NCBI RefSeq assembly: GCF_015352455.1 | Contig: NZ_JADKPN010000009.1 | Span: forward strand, 148,268 to 212,267 | Source: Nocardioides islandensis | GTDB lineage: Bacteria; Actinomycetota; Actinomycetes; Propionibacteriales; Nocardioidaceae | Direction: 5' to 3' | DNA: 64,000 bases | Program-made: the position numbers and the translations under genes | Notes under the pieces: model-generated | What the model was told of the DNA's origin: nothing | Seen by the model: the letters and a program-made list of their open reading frames with translations, nothing else | The model's database searches: none | Shown: positions 54,131-62,764 of the stretch, piece after piece | Position numbering within the stretch: position 1 is the stretch's first letter | Layout: every line of letters begins with the position of its first letter

Positions 54131-55188
54131 ATGAACCGGTCCTGGGTCGTCGCCTGTGCCGCCGCCGAGGCGATCGGCATCACGGCGGCCTCCGGCGCCG
54201 CGCGCTGCGCCATGGCATTGGAAGACCGCGGTGCCGCCCACGCTGCGGCGTGGGGACTCGCATCGTGGTCGCGGGCGGCTTGGTCGAGGGAACGGCGCTG
54301 GGCTGGCTCCAGGCTCGGTCCCTGGCCCGGGTCCTCGGCCCGATCGGCCGCCGCCGCTGGCTCGTGGCCACCGTCGTGGTGGCCGGACTGGGGTGGGCGG
54401 CGGCCTCCGCTCCTGCGGTGCTGGCCGGCGACGACGGCGGTGCCCAGCCGCCGCTCGGGCTGGTGCTCCTGGGAGCGGTCGGCCTGGGCGCCACGATGGG
54501 CGCCGTCCTGGGTGCTGCGCAGGGATGGGCCCTCCGGCACCGGGTGCGGCACCCGTGGAGATGGGTCATCGGCAGCGCGGCGGGTTGGGCCGTCGCCATG
54601 CCCGTCGTCTTCCTGGGCGCGTCCGTCGTGCCTGGGAGCTGGGCCTGGTGGCTGGTGGTCCCGGTGGGAACCGTGACCGGCGCGGTCGCCGGGTCGGTGC
54701 TCGGGGTGGCCAGCGGCCCGTTCCTGGGCACCCTCGACGGGCCGGCGTGGCACCACCGCCTCGTTCTCCGGATCCTGTCGTCCCGCCTGGCTCGCACGCC
54801 GGCCGGGGCAGTCGACGGGGGTCTGGTCGCGCTGCGCGTCACGGGCCGCCGCACCGGACGGGCCTACCGCTTCCCGGTCGAGGCGGCTTGGTGGCAGTCC
54901 GATCGTCTCGTGGTGCTGCCCGGGCACTCGGAGCGCAAGACCTGGTGGCGCAACCTCGAGGCCCGCCCCGAGGTCGAGGTCCTGCTGGCCGCCGAGTGGA
55001 TCCCTGCGCGAGCAATCCTGCTGCGGCCGGGCGACGCGGACCGCCCGGCCGCCCTCGACGCCTACGCCGCTCGCTTCCCGTCGGCACGCGCATCGGCGGA
55101 CCCGCTGGTCGTGCTCGAGCTGGCGTCGAAGGGCCGGCGCGCGGGCCGTTCGTCCTCCCTCCGCGGGTCGTCTGCCGGTACCGCCTGA
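54131..55188 (+). pseudogene. Membrane protein with Ddn-like C-terminal domain, apparent single-base frameshift
   Basis: Two frames join near 54252-54255. The first, from ATG 54131 (9 bp after the nitroreductase stop), gives MNRSWVVACAAAEAIGITAAS and ends in HAAAWG. The second continues TRIVVAGGLVEGTALGWLQ to 55188. One extra G in the GGGG run would restore a 352-residue protein: membrane helices to about residue 200, then a split-barrel domain with VTGRRTGRAYRFPVEAAWW and HSERKTWWRNLEARPEVEV, as in deazaflavin (F420)-dependent nitroreductases of the Ddn/DUF385 family. A sequencing error or a real inactivation are both possible. A start at GTG 54250 has no ribosome site. Confidence 0.7.
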
Positions 55189-55286
55189 GTCGAGCGCGTC
55201 GCACGTTGGAAGCACACGGACCCGGCCTGGCCGAGGGTTCATCGGGTTGGCGGTCGCCGGACCGGGTCCCGATCGAAGGAGCAGCC

Positions 55287-56231
55287 ATGAACACCACGCT
55301 TCCTCAGGGTCCCCCGAGCGGTGCCGTGGTCGTCGGAGTCGCGCTCGACGGATCCCCGGCAGCCTTGAGCTTCGCTGCGGCGGAGGCGTGCCGCACCCAC
55401 CGCCCCCTGCACCTGGTCCACGTCCTGCGGATCTCTGGAGTCGAGGCCTACGCCGGAGTCGTGCAGGGCGCGTGGGAGGCAGCCGACCAGGCTCTCGCGC
55501 ACGCGCTGGCGCAGGCCCGGGACCTGGTGGTGGGTGAGGTCCCGGTGACGGCCGAGCGCCTCGACGGCGGTTGGCTCGTCGCCGATCTGGTCGACCGCGC
55601 GTCCCGCGGCGCGATGCTGGTGATGGAGCACCGTCGCATCGGCCCGGTGCGTCGTGTGGTGACAGGGTCGGTCGTCGCCGGGGTCGCCAGTCGCTGCGCC
55701 GTCCCCGTGGTCTCGGTCCCCGAGGGCTGGCGCCCAGGAGAGTCGCAGGCCGTGGTGACCGTTGGTGTCCAGGACGCCGGCGAGGCCGAGCCGCTGGTGC
55801 GCCGCGCCCTGTCCGAGGCCCGCGCGCGAGACGTCGGCGTGGTCGTCCTGCACGCCTGGTACCTCGACGAGGGCTATGACTCCGTGGTCGCCGACCGCGC
55901 GTTCCGGGCCGAGCGCAAGAGGAAGCTGACCCGCGAGCTCACGCCCGCTATCGAGGCCGCGAGCGCGGACTTCCCCGACGTCCCGGTGCGGTTGTGGGTC
56001 CGCCATGCCATCCCGACGGGAGCCCTCGTCGACAGCGGCTCGTCCTCCGAGCTCTTGGTCATCGGCCGTCGGCACCACCTGCTGCCTCTCGGGAGCCACC
56101 TCGGTCCCGTGGCTCGCGCCGTCCTGCAGTACGGCACCTGCCCGGTGCTGTTGAACCCCGAGAGTCCCGTCGAGGGCGCCGTCCCCGTCGACGACACCGG
56201 TCACGCTCGTCGGGCCGCGCAACCCGCCTGA
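55287..56231 (+). CDS. Tandem-domain universal stress protein (USP 10)
   Basis: A 314-residue USP pair: AVVVGVALDGSPAALSFAAAEA; VMEHRRIGPVRRVVTGS; domain 2 VVTVGVQDAGEAEPLVRRALSEA and GRRHHLLPLGSHLG. Both ATP motifs are incomplete. ATG at 55287 after GAAGGAG. The 98-bp gap upstream shows no clear box, so it may be read through from the nitroreductase unit or use another promoter. Confidence 0.9.
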   Translation: MNTTLPQGPPSGAVVVGVALDGSPAALSFAAAEACRTHRPLHLVHVLRISGVEAYAGVVQGAWEAADQALAHALAQARDLVVGEVPVTAERLDGGWLVADLVDRASRGAMLVMEHRRIGPVRRVVTGSVVAGVASRCAVPVVSVPEGWRPGESQAVVTVGVQDAGEAEPLVRRALSEARARDVGVVVLHAWYLDEGYDSVVADRAFRAERKRKLTRELTPAIEAASADFPDVPVRLWVRHAIPTGALVDSGSSSELLVIGRRHHLLPLGSHLGPVARAVLQYGTCPVLLNPESPVEGAVPVDDTGHARRAAQPA

Positions 56232-56266
56232 GCTGTCGATCCCGGGCCTTGCTACCCCGGCCGCTA

Positions 56267-56280
56267 GAGACCTTTGGCCC
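56267..56280. promoter_or_regulatory. DosR-like box upstream of PPOX gene
   Basis: GAGACCTTTGGCCC, 62 bp before the ATG at 56343. Confidence 0.6.
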
Positions 56281-56342
56281 TGTGTCGGGACGCGCCGCAC
56301 AACGACTCTGAGTGAGTCATGAACGCACGCGAGGAGGACGTC

Positions 56343-56759
56343 ATGAACGCCGATGAGCGATGGTTCCAAGGACACCTGCGAGAGCTCGACGAGGCCGAGT
56401 GCTGGGAGCTCCTGCGCTCCTGCGAGGTGGGCCGGGTGGCGTACGTCGACGCCCGCGGTCCGATGGTCGTGCCGGTCACCTTCGTGGCCGAGGACGCGTC
56501 GCTGCTGTTCCGGGTGTCGGCGTACTCCGAGCTGGCGCGGCACCTCCCCGGCGCGGAGGCGGCTCTCGAGGTGGACGACATCGACTACTTCACCCGCTCC
56601 GGCTGGAGCGTCGTCCTGCGCGGACCGATCGAGGTCGTCCCGAGCGACGAGCTGCCACCGGTCGACGCGCGACCCACGCCGTGGCCTGAGGGGCAGCGCA
56701 GCCTGTATCTGCGGTTGACCGCCGCCCTGGTGACCGGCCGTCGCCTGCTCGAGGCCTGA
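56343..56759 (+). CDS. Pyridoxamine 5'-phosphate oxidase-family flavin-binding protein, Rv0080-like
   Basis: A 138-residue split-barrel protein: LDEAECWELLRSCEVGRVAYVDARGPMVVPVTFVAEDASLLFR, then ALEVDDIDYFTRSGWSVVLRGPIEVV. It matches the Rv0080 subgroup, a DosR target. It probably binds FMN or F420; substrate unknown. The start at 56343 follows GAGGAGGACGTC; an in-frame ATG at 56319 lies before that site. Confidence 0.87.
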   Translation: MNADERWFQGHLRELDEAECWELLRSCEVGRVAYVDARGPMVVPVTFVAEDASLLFRVSAYSELARHLPGAEAALEVDDIDYFTRSGWSVVLRGPIEVVPSDELPPVDARPTPWPEGQRSLYLRLTAALVTGRRLLEA

Positions 56760-56772
56760 GACGGAGCCCACG

Positions 56773-57228
56773 ATGCGCGACCGCGCACACAAGCGTCCCG
56801 TCTGGCCACGGAGGCTGCTGGTCCTGCTGTCGGCCCTCAACACGGTGGGCGCACTCGGCGGCGCCGCGGGGCTGGTGCTCGGGATCCTGGATCTCGGGCC
56901 CACCGTCACCGGCCGGCTCCCCTTCGGGAGCGCCGTGCTCGGCGGTGTCGCGCTCGGGTTGCTCGTCGCCGTGCCCAACGGCGCGCTGCTCGTCCTCGCC
57001 CTGCAGCGCAGCCGCCACACCGGGCTGCTCGGGATCGCGGTCGGTGCCGCGATGGTGGTGTGGATCCTGGTCCAGCTCGCCTTCATCCGCGAGCTCAGCT
57101 TCTTCCACCCGCTGTACGTCGCCGTCGGTCTGCTCATGGTCTGGGCCGGCAACCGGACGGTGCGCCTCGACGTCGGCGCCTCGGCTTCATCCGTCACGCG
57201 AGAGCTGCTCCGGGGAGGGAAGCGATGA
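56773..57228 (+). CDS. Four-helix membrane protein of unknown function
   Basis: A 151-residue protein with four hydrophobic segments (about 15-38, 50-77, 84-107, 111-126). No domain recognised. It lies 13 bp after the PPOX gene and overlaps the next gene by ATGA, so all three form one unit behind the box at 56267. Confidence 0.7.
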   Translation: MRDRAHKRPVWPRRLLVLLSALNTVGALGGAAGLVLGILDLGPTVTGRLPFGSAVLGGVALGLLVAVPNGALLVLALQRSRHTGLLGIAVGAAMVVWILVQLAFIRELSFFHPLYVAVGLLMVWAGNRTVRLDVGASASSVTRELLRGGKR

Positions 57229-57887
57229 AGCGTCTCGCCCTGCTCGCCGGGGCAGCCGGGTGGCTGGTGCTCCATCGTCTGGGCCGCACCTACGGCTCGA
57301 CACGACACGAGCGGGTCCACCCGCTTCCGGGCGACGGTCTCGTCGAGGACGCCCAGGTCGTGGCCACCCATGCCGTCACGGTGGCCGCACGGCCCGAGGA
57401 GGTCTGGCCGTGGCTGGTGCAGGTGGGCTGGCACCGGGCAGGGTGGTACACGGCGCGGTGGGTGGACCGCCTCTTCTTCCCGGACAACCTCCCCAGTGCG
57501 GACCTGGTCGTGCCCGAGCTCCAGCACCTCGAGGTCGGCGACTTCGTGCCGGACGGGGCCTTCGACACCCTGTGTGGGTTCGTGGTCGTGGAGAAGGACC
57601 CGGAGCGGCACCTCGTGCTGCGCTCCACCAGCCACCTCCCCTTGTCCTGGCGCCGACGTGGGATCGCCGGAGTCGACTGGACGTGGGCCTTCGTCCTGGT
57701 GCCCGTCACCGACGGCACCCGCCTGCTCTTCCGGTGGCGGGCCCACACGCGGCCCTGGTGGCTGAGCGTGGGCGCCCACGCCTTCCTGCTGCCGGCCGAC
57801 TACGTGATGTCGCACAGCATGCTGCGGGGCATCGCTCGTCGGGTCGCCGCCGCACGGCGCCTGGCCCCTGCGACGGCTCAGCCGTAG
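57225..57887 (+). CDS. SRPBCC-fold protein with N-terminal anchor
   Basis: A 220-residue protein: a short hydrophobic N-terminus (LALLAGAAGWLVLH), then a START/SRPBCC-like domain (VTVAARPEEVWPWLVQVGWHRAGWYT; DGTRLLFRWRAHTRPWW). Such folds bind hydrophobic ligands. The ligand is unknown. Translationally coupled to the membrane protein gene upstream. Confidence 0.8.
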   Translation: MKRLALLAGAAGWLVLHRLGRTYGSTRHERVHPLPGDGLVEDAQVVATHAVTVAARPEEVWPWLVQVGWHRAGWYTARWVDRLFFPDNLPSADLVVPELQHLEVGDFVPDGAFDTLCGFVVVEKDPERHLVLRSTSHLPLSWRRRGIAGVDWTWAFVLVPVTDGTRLLFRWRAHTRPWWLSVGAHAFLLPADYVMSHSMLRGIARRVAAARRLAPATAQP

Positions 57888-57890
57888 AGG

Positions 57891-57904
57891 GGGACTTTCG
57901 CCCT
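57891..57904. promoter_or_regulatory. DosR-like box upstream of second alcohol dehydrogenase
   Basis: GGGACTTTCGCCCT, the only site in the island with the M. tuberculosis-like GGGACT left half, 84 bp before the ATG at 57989. Confidence 0.7.
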
Positions 57905-57988
57905 CATCGGCGTGGGACCTCCGTGCCTGCTGCCCCGCCGTCGGCGCCGATGGAATGGACGGGAACCCACCACCACAGGAGATACGCC

Positions 57989-58999
57989 ATGAAGGCTGCC
58001 GTCGTACCCCAGCTCGGAGCACCCCTCGAGATCCGCGAGGTGCCCGTCCCCCGACCCGGTCCCGGCCAGGTGCTCGTCAAGATCGAGGCCAGCGGCCTGT
58101 GCCACACCGACATCCACGCCGCGCGTGGCGACTGGCCGGTCAAGCCCAAGATCCCGCTCGTCCCGGGTCACGAAGGGGTCGGCACCGTCGAGGTGCTGGG
58201 TGACGGCGTTGCATCACTGACCGTCGGCGACCGGGTCGCGCTGCCCTGGTTGGGACTCGCCTGCGGGCACTGCCGCTCCTGCGTCTCCGGCTGGGAGACC
58301 TACTGCGCGACGCCGCAGTACATGGGCTACACGATGGACGGCTCGTACGCCGAGTACGCCATCGGCAACGCGTCCCACGTCGTCCGGGTGCCCGACGGAG
58401 TCAGCTCCTTCGACGCCGCACCGCTGACGTGCGCCGGCGTGACGACGTACAAGGCCATCAAGGTCGCCCACCCGCAACCGGGTGAGACCGCCATGGTCGT
58501 GGGCATCGGTGGCCTGGGGCACCTCGGGCTGCAGTACGCCAAGATCTTCGGCGCCACCACCGTGGCGGTCGACGTCGACGACGCCAAGCTCCAGCTCGCC
58601 AAGGACCTCGGAGCCGACCACGTCATCGATGCCCGCGGGGACCAGGCCGCCGAGCTGGCGGCCATCGGCGGTGTCGACATCGCGCTGGTGACCGTCCCGT
58701 CGCCCGCAGCGATGCGAGCCGCCCACGCAGCGCTGAACCCCAACGGCCGCCTGGTGATCGTCGGGCTTCCGGCCGACAACCGCCTGGAGATCCCGGTCTT
58801 CGAGACCGTGCTCAAGGGCATCAGCGTGATCGGCTCGCTCGTCGGCACTCGCAACGACCTGCAGGACTGCTTTGCGCTGCACGCCGACGGACGCACCCGC
58901 GTGGTCGCCGAGAGCCGCCGGCTCGAGGACGTCAACGCCTGCTTCGAGGAGGTCCTGGCTGGCGACGTGCCGGCACGTCTGGTCTTCGACCTCTCCTGA
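57989..58999 (+). CDS. adhP: Zinc-dependent alcohol dehydrogenase (AdhP-like)
   Basis: A 336-residue propanol-preferring-type enzyme: catalytic zinc Cys in SGLCHTDIHAARGDWP, GHEGVG, structural zinc CGHCRSCVSGWETYC, NAD fold VVGIGGLGHLGLQYAK with the acidic residue VDVDD favouring NAD+. It would reduce acetaldehyde to ethanol or the reverse; reoxidising NADH under low oxygen fits the boxed promoter. Start at 57989 after AGGAGATACGCC. Confidence 0.93.
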   Translation: MKAAVVPQLGAPLEIREVPVPRPGPGQVLVKIEASGLCHTDIHAARGDWPVKPKIPLVPGHEGVGTVEVLGDGVASLTVGDRVALPWLGLACGHCRSCVSGWETYCATPQYMGYTMDGSYAEYAIGNASHVVRVPDGVSSFDAAPLTCAGVTTYKAIKVAHPQPGETAMVVGIGGLGHLGLQYAKIFGATTVAVDVDDAKLQLAKDLGADHVIDARGDQAAELAAIGGVDIALVTVPSPAAMRAAHAALNPNGRLVIVGLPADNRLEIPVFETVLKGISVIGSLVGTRNDLQDCFALHADGRTRVVAESRRLEDVNACFEEVLAGDVPARLVFDLS

Positions 59000-59028
59000 A
59001 CGCCCGGAGCACGCGACGGGAGGACCCC

Positions 59029-59691
59029 ATGGCCTCAGGACAGGTGGACCTCTACTGGCTCCCGCTCGGGGCCGGTGGGCACTGCGTACGGGTCAACGGC
59101 CGGATCTACGAGGCGATCTCGGCGCGGCTCGCCGGCCGGGAGCGGATGGCGCTGTACCACTCGGCCCTGGAGGTCCACCTGTCCGGCGATCGCTTCGTCA
59201 TCGAGATGGGGCCGGTGTGGAACGCGCCGGATCCTCACCGGGACGTCGTGGGGGAAGGTCCTGTCGGTCTGCGGAGCCTGCGCCGGTCGCGGCTGTTCCG
59301 CTACGAGGTGCGCTGCTGGCGCAACGGCCGCATCCCGGACGTCGACGAGGCGGTCGAGAGCCCGCAGCACCTGAGTCATGACGCCGCCTCGACAGGTCGG
59401 GTCCTGCAGCTGCTCCCGGACTTTCCCCTCCGCACGTGGGGAGTGGACGAGCAGCGCACCGGCGACATGTGGAACTCCAACTCCCTGATCTCCTGGCTGC
59501 TGGCCCGCAGTGGACACGACCTCGGCTCCGTCCGTCCGCCGGCCGGCGGACGGGCCCCGGGCTGGGACGCCGGCCTCGTCGTGGCGATGCGTGACGGGGG
59601 CGCCGGTGGTCCCGTCGGGAGAGGACCTTCCGCTCTGGGCGCCTCCCACGTGGACGACCAGCCTGGGAGGGAACAGCGGATCCGGAGGTGA
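59029..59691 (+). CDS. Conserved protein of unknown function
   Basis: A 220-residue hypothetical protein with well-defined segments: YWLPLGAGGHCVRVNGRIYEAISARL, LYHSALEVHLSGDRFVIEMGPVWN, GLRSLRRSRLFRYEVRCWRNGRIPD, TWGVDEQRTGDMWNSNSLISWLLARSG. The His, Cys and Asn near the front and the tight motifs suggest an enzyme, perhaps a papain-like or NlpC-type fold, but I cannot assign it. ATG at 59029 after GGGAGGAC, 29 bp behind adhP, so probably the same operon. The last 35 residues are low-complexity. Confidence 0.7.
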   Translation: MASGQVDLYWLPLGAGGHCVRVNGRIYEAISARLAGRERMALYHSALEVHLSGDRFVIEMGPVWNAPDPHRDVVGEGPVGLRSLRRSRLFRYEVRCWRNGRIPDVDEAVESPQHLSHDAASTGRVLQLLPDFPLRTWGVDEQRTGDMWNSNSLISWLLARSGHDLGSVRPPAGGRAPGWDAGLVVAMRDGGAGGPVGRGPSALGASHVDDQPGREQRIRR

Positions 59692-59806
59692 GCCATGGTC
59701 GGCGCACTCGGTGTTCGTACCGAGGATCGTCGCCGGCTGGTTCGCGGCGCGCCACGTTCGCAGGGCTGACGGACCTCTGTCTTGACGCACCCGGAAGGAG
59801 AGAAGG

Positions 59807-60247
59807 ATGAACAACATCTCACGCGCACTCGAGTCACCCCTGACCGCTCCGATCGTGATCTGGATGGCCACGGTCGTGATGGCCCTCGGGGCCCCCGACA
59901 TGGTCAGTGGCTCCCAGCACGAGCACCTGCCGCTGGCCCTGATCACCACCTGGCTCTGGGCCGTGGCCGCGACGGTGTACGCCCTGATGACACCGTCTCG
60001 GAATTCGCTCTCCCGCTGGACCCTGGGCGTCGCCACCCTCTGGGTCGCCACCGCCCTGATCGCCGTGGCGGCACCGGTCATGGTGACCGGCAGCGACCCG
60101 ACCCGCATCCCGCTCGCCGTCATCGTGGCCCCGCCCGTCGCCGCCGTGGTGACCGGCATGTTGTCGCTGCAGCAGGCGAACCTGCCCGAGAAGCCACGCG
60201 AGAGCCGCCGCGACGCGTCCGAGGACCGACAGCCCGCTCGGTCCTGA
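59807..60247 (+). CDS. Small four-helix membrane protein of unknown function
   Basis: A 146-residue protein with two repeated helical hairpins: each has an ALGAPDMVSGSQHEHLPLALI or AVAAPVMVTGSDPTRIPLAVI block, suggesting internal duplication. Charged C-terminal tail. ATG at 59807 after GGAAGGAGAGAAGG. A box-like CGGACCTCTGTCTT ends 23 bp upstream but is weak. Confidence 0.7.
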   Translation: MNNISRALESPLTAPIVIWMATVVMALGAPDMVSGSQHEHLPLALITTWLWAVAATVYALMTPSRNSLSRWTLGVATLWVATALIAVAAPVMVTGSDPTRIPLAVIVAPPVAAVVTGMLSLQQANLPEKPRESRRDASEDRQPARS

Positions 60248-60393
60248 CCGGTGACGCCGGTTGAGGCACGGCCCACCGACGCAGGCGGCGAACCCGTCGG
60301 GCACAAGGACCCGTGGGGCCGGGTCCCGCGACCCATGTGCCCGGATGCGTGCCCTCCTACGGTCGAAGACAACGCAGAGAAGTGGTGGTGACG

Positions 60394-61638
60394 ATGAGGA
60401 ACCTGCTGGTGCTCGGCGCCGGCACCGCCGGCACGATGGCAGCCAACAAGCTGCGGCGGCGCCTGGACGACCGCGACTGGACGATCACGGTGGTCGACCG
60501 GGATGACGAGCACCACTACCAGCCCGGCTACCTGTTCATCCCGTTCGGGACCTACGACCGTGACGACGTCGTGCGCACGCGGCACCACTTCGTGGCCGAC
60601 GGCATCCGCCTCGTCCTCGGCGAGATCGACCGCGTCGAGCCGGAGGCGGGCCTCGTCCGGCTGGAGGACGGCCGCACACTCCCCTACGACTACCTGGTCA
60701 TCGCGACCGGCACCACGCCGCGCCCCGACCAGACGCCCGGCATGCTCGGACCCGAGTGGCGCAAGAGCATCTTCGACTTCTACACCCTCGATGGCGCCGA
60801 GGCGCTCGCGGACGCGCTCCTCGAGCTCGACCACGGCCGCCTGGTGGTCCACATCACCGAGATGCCGATCAAGTGTCCGGTCGCTCCGCTGGAGTTCACC
60901 TTCCTGGCCGACGACTGGCTCAGCGAGCGTGGCCTGCGTCAGAACGTGGAGCTCGTCTTCGTGACGCCGCTGGACGGCCCGTTCACGCGGCCCATCGCGT
61001 CGGCCCGTCTCGGGGCCATGCTCGAGGACCGCAACATCGTCGTCGAGAGCGACTTCATGCTGGAGCGGATCGACGCCGAGAACCGCACGCTGGTCTCCTA
61101 CGACGAGCGCGAGATCCCGTTCGACCTGCTCGTCACGGTGCCGGTGAACATGGGTGCCGACTTCGTCGCGCGTTCCGGGCTCGGGGACGAGCTCAACTAC
61201 GTGCCGGTCGACAAGCACACGCTGCTCTCCACGAAGTACCCCAACATCTTCGCCCTCGGCGACGCCTCCGACATCCCGGCATCGAAGGCGGGGTCGGTGG
61301 CGCACTTCGCCTGCGAGGTCTTCGTCGAGAACTTCCTCAAGCACATCGACGGACTGCCCATGACGGTGGCGTTCGACGGGCACGCCAACTGCTTCGTCGA
61401 GTCGGGCGACGACCGGGCGCTGCTGATCGACTTCAACTACGAGACCGAACCACTCCCGGGCAAGTACCCCGTGCCCGTCGTCGGCCCGCTCAGCCTGCTC
61501 GAGGAGACCCGCGCCAACCACCTCGGGAAGCTCGCCTTCCGGCACGTGTACTGGAACGTGCTGCTTCCCGGACGCCCCGTCCCGTTGCCGTCCCACATGT
61601 CGATGGCCGGCAAGCACGTCCACACGAAGGAGGAGTGA
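60394..61638 (+). CDS. Sulfide:quinone oxidoreductase-like flavoprotein
   Basis: A 414-residue FAD protein. Dinucleotide motif LVLGAGTAGTMAANKL at the start, YDYLVIATGTTPRP, and ALGDASDIPASKAGSVAHFACEVFVENF. Cys161 (MPIKCPVAPLEF) sits where SQR carries a redox Cys; further Cys residues are in HFACE and HANCFVES. It probably oxidises sulfide or persulfide and reduces quinone at the membrane. Starts at 60394 (in-frame upstream codons lack a ribosome site). First gene of a trio with TusE/DsrC and DsrE. Confidence 0.85.
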   Translation: MRNLLVLGAGTAGTMAANKLRRRLDDRDWTITVVDRDDEHHYQPGYLFIPFGTYDRDDVVRTRHHFVADGIRLVLGEIDRVEPEAGLVRLEDGRTLPYDYLVIATGTTPRPDQTPGMLGPEWRKSIFDFYTLDGAEALADALLELDHGRLVVHITEMPIKCPVAPLEFTFLADDWLSERGLRQNVELVFVTPLDGPFTRPIASARLGAMLEDRNIVVESDFMLERIDAENRTLVSYDEREIPFDLLVTVPVNMGADFVARSGLGDELNYVPVDKHTLLSTKYPNIFALGDASDIPASKAGSVAHFACEVFVENFLKHIDGLPMTVAFDGHANCFVESGDDRALLIDFNYETEPLPGKYPVPVVGPLSLLEETRANHLGKLAFRHVYWNVLLPGRPVPLPSHMSMAGKHVHTKEE

Positions 61639-61643
61639 CGACC

Positions 61644-61958
61644 ATGCCCACCACCACCATCGACGGGCACGAGATCCACGTCGACGCCGAGGGATTCATG
61701 ACCGATCCGGAGGAGTGGACCGAGGTGCTCGGCAAGTCCCTGGCCCACCAGATCGGGATCGAGCTCACCGACGAACACTGGAGGGCGATCCGCTTCCTGC
61801 GCAGCGACTTCCACGAGCAGGGCGAAACCGCGACACTGCGCCGGATCAGCGTCGTGGGTGGCATCCCCACCAAGCAGCTGTTCGAGCTGTTCCCCCAGAA
61901 GCCGGCGAAGAAGCTCGCGTACGTCGCGGGGCTGCCCAAGCCGCACGGCTGCGTGTGA
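61644..61958 (+). CDS. TusE/DsrC-family sulfur-carrier protein
   Basis: A 104-residue protein with the family C-terminus AGLPKPHGCV, whose penultimate Cys carries sulfur as a persulfide. The second Cys of dissimilatory DsrC, about ten residues earlier, is absent (FPQKPAKKLAYVAG), so it is of the single-Cys type used for sulfur transfer. Starts 5 bp after the SQR-like gene. Confidence 0.9.
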   Translation: MPTTTIDGHEIHVDAEGFMTDPEEWTEVLGKSLAHQIGIELTDEHWRAIRFLRSDFHEQGETATLRRISVVGGIPTKQLFELFPQKPAKKLAYVAGLPKPHGCV

Positions 61959-61971
61959 GAGGAGAGAAGTC

Positions 61972-62496
61972 ATGACCAGCACACCCGCTCCCGGAGCCGT
62001 CGAGACGCCGTTCGTGCCGTCCTTCGGCGAGGTGGACACGAGCCGAAAGCTCGCGATCATCTGCTCCAAGGGCACCCTCGACATGGCCTACCCGGGCCTG
62101 GTACTCGCCAACGCAGCACTCGGTGAGGGCATCGAGACGCACCTGTTCTTCACGTTCTGGGGCTTCGACATGATCAACAAGAAGACCATGGGCGACCTGA
62201 AGTTCACGATGCTCGGCAACACGGCCACCCACATGCCCCAGGGCCTGGGCGGCCTGCCCGGGATGACGGCGCTGGCGACCCACCAGATGCGCAAGACGAT
62301 CGCGGACCTGGGGATCCCCGACGTCCCCGAGTTCCTGCAGCAGATCGTCGACTCCGGCGGTCACCTGTGGGCCTGCCGGATGTCGGCCGACATGCAGCAC
62401 CTGGAGATGGAGGACCTCTACGACGAGGTGGAGGACATCATCAGCGCGTCCGACTTCATCGAGAAGACGGCCGGCGCGCAGCTGCTGTTCATCTGA
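61972..62496 (+). CDS. DsrE-like sulfurtransferase
   Basis: A 174-residue DsrE/DsrF-fold protein: KLAIICSKGTLDMAYPGLVLANAALGEGIETHLFFTFWG and the active Cys in GGHLWACRMSADM. It likely exchanges persulfide with the TusE/DsrC protein encoded 13 bp upstream; sulfur would come from the SQR-like enzyme. ATG at 61972 after GAGGAGAG. Confidence 0.9.
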   Translation: MTSTPAPGAVETPFVPSFGEVDTSRKLAIICSKGTLDMAYPGLVLANAALGEGIETHLFFTFWGFDMINKKTMGDLKFTMLGNTATHMPQGLGGLPGMTALATHQMRKTIADLGIPDVPEFLQQIVDSGGHLWACRMSADMQHLEMEDLYDEVEDIISASDFIEKTAGAQLLFI

Positions 62497-62508
62497 GCCG
62501 TCCGCCGC

Positions 62509-62670
62509 TCAGCGACGACTGAGCCGACCGAGCAGCCCGGTGCGAGGCGTCTCCCGGTGACCCTCGCACCGGGCCTCTTCCGGGTACGGCGCGAGCACCT
62601 GGTCGACGTGGCGGCCACAGCCTCGCCAGGTCACCAGACCGCACGTCCGGCAACGCACTGCATGACACAT
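62509..62670 (-). CDS. Small Cys-rich protein (possible zinc ribbon)
   Basis: A 53-residue protein, MCHAVRCRTCGLVTWRGCGR at the start, with a further Cys in ARCEGH. The C-x2-C and CGRH spacing suggests a zinc site. Similar short proteins are common in actinomycetes without a known role. It is divergent from the DUF302-CstR unit, 36 bp from the palindrome, and may share its control. Confidence 0.65.
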   Translation of the reverse strand: MCHAVRCRTCGLVTWRGCGRHVDQVLAPYPEEARCEGHRETPRTGLLGRLSRR

Positions 62671-62706
62671 CTCGGGTGTCCTTCCTCTCGTCCTGCCGAC
62701 TTGGGT

Positions 62707-62726
62707 GTATCCCCCCGGGGGGATAC
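62707..62726. promoter_or_regulatory. Perfect 20-bp palindrome, probable CsoR/CstR operator
   Basis: GTAT-C6-G6-ATAC, a perfect inverted repeat of the G/C-tract type bound by CsoR/CstR/FrmR-family repressors. It lies 38 bp before the 17-codon ORF and DUF302 gene, in a unit that includes such a regulator, implying autoregulation. Confidence 0.75.
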
Positions 62727-62764
62727 GATGGACACCATACCGAACCCGTCGAAGGAGCACCTCC

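Noticed and set aside
59619..59640. GAGAGGACCTTCCGCTC within the 3' end of the unknown protein gene
   Set aside because: It shares GGACCTT but has no right half-site and lies inside coding sequence about 170 bp from the next start.
60306..60322. AGGACCCGTGGGGCC upstream of the SQR-like gene
   Set aside because: Only about half of the 14 positions fit the box consensus; not distinguishable from chance in GC-rich DNA.
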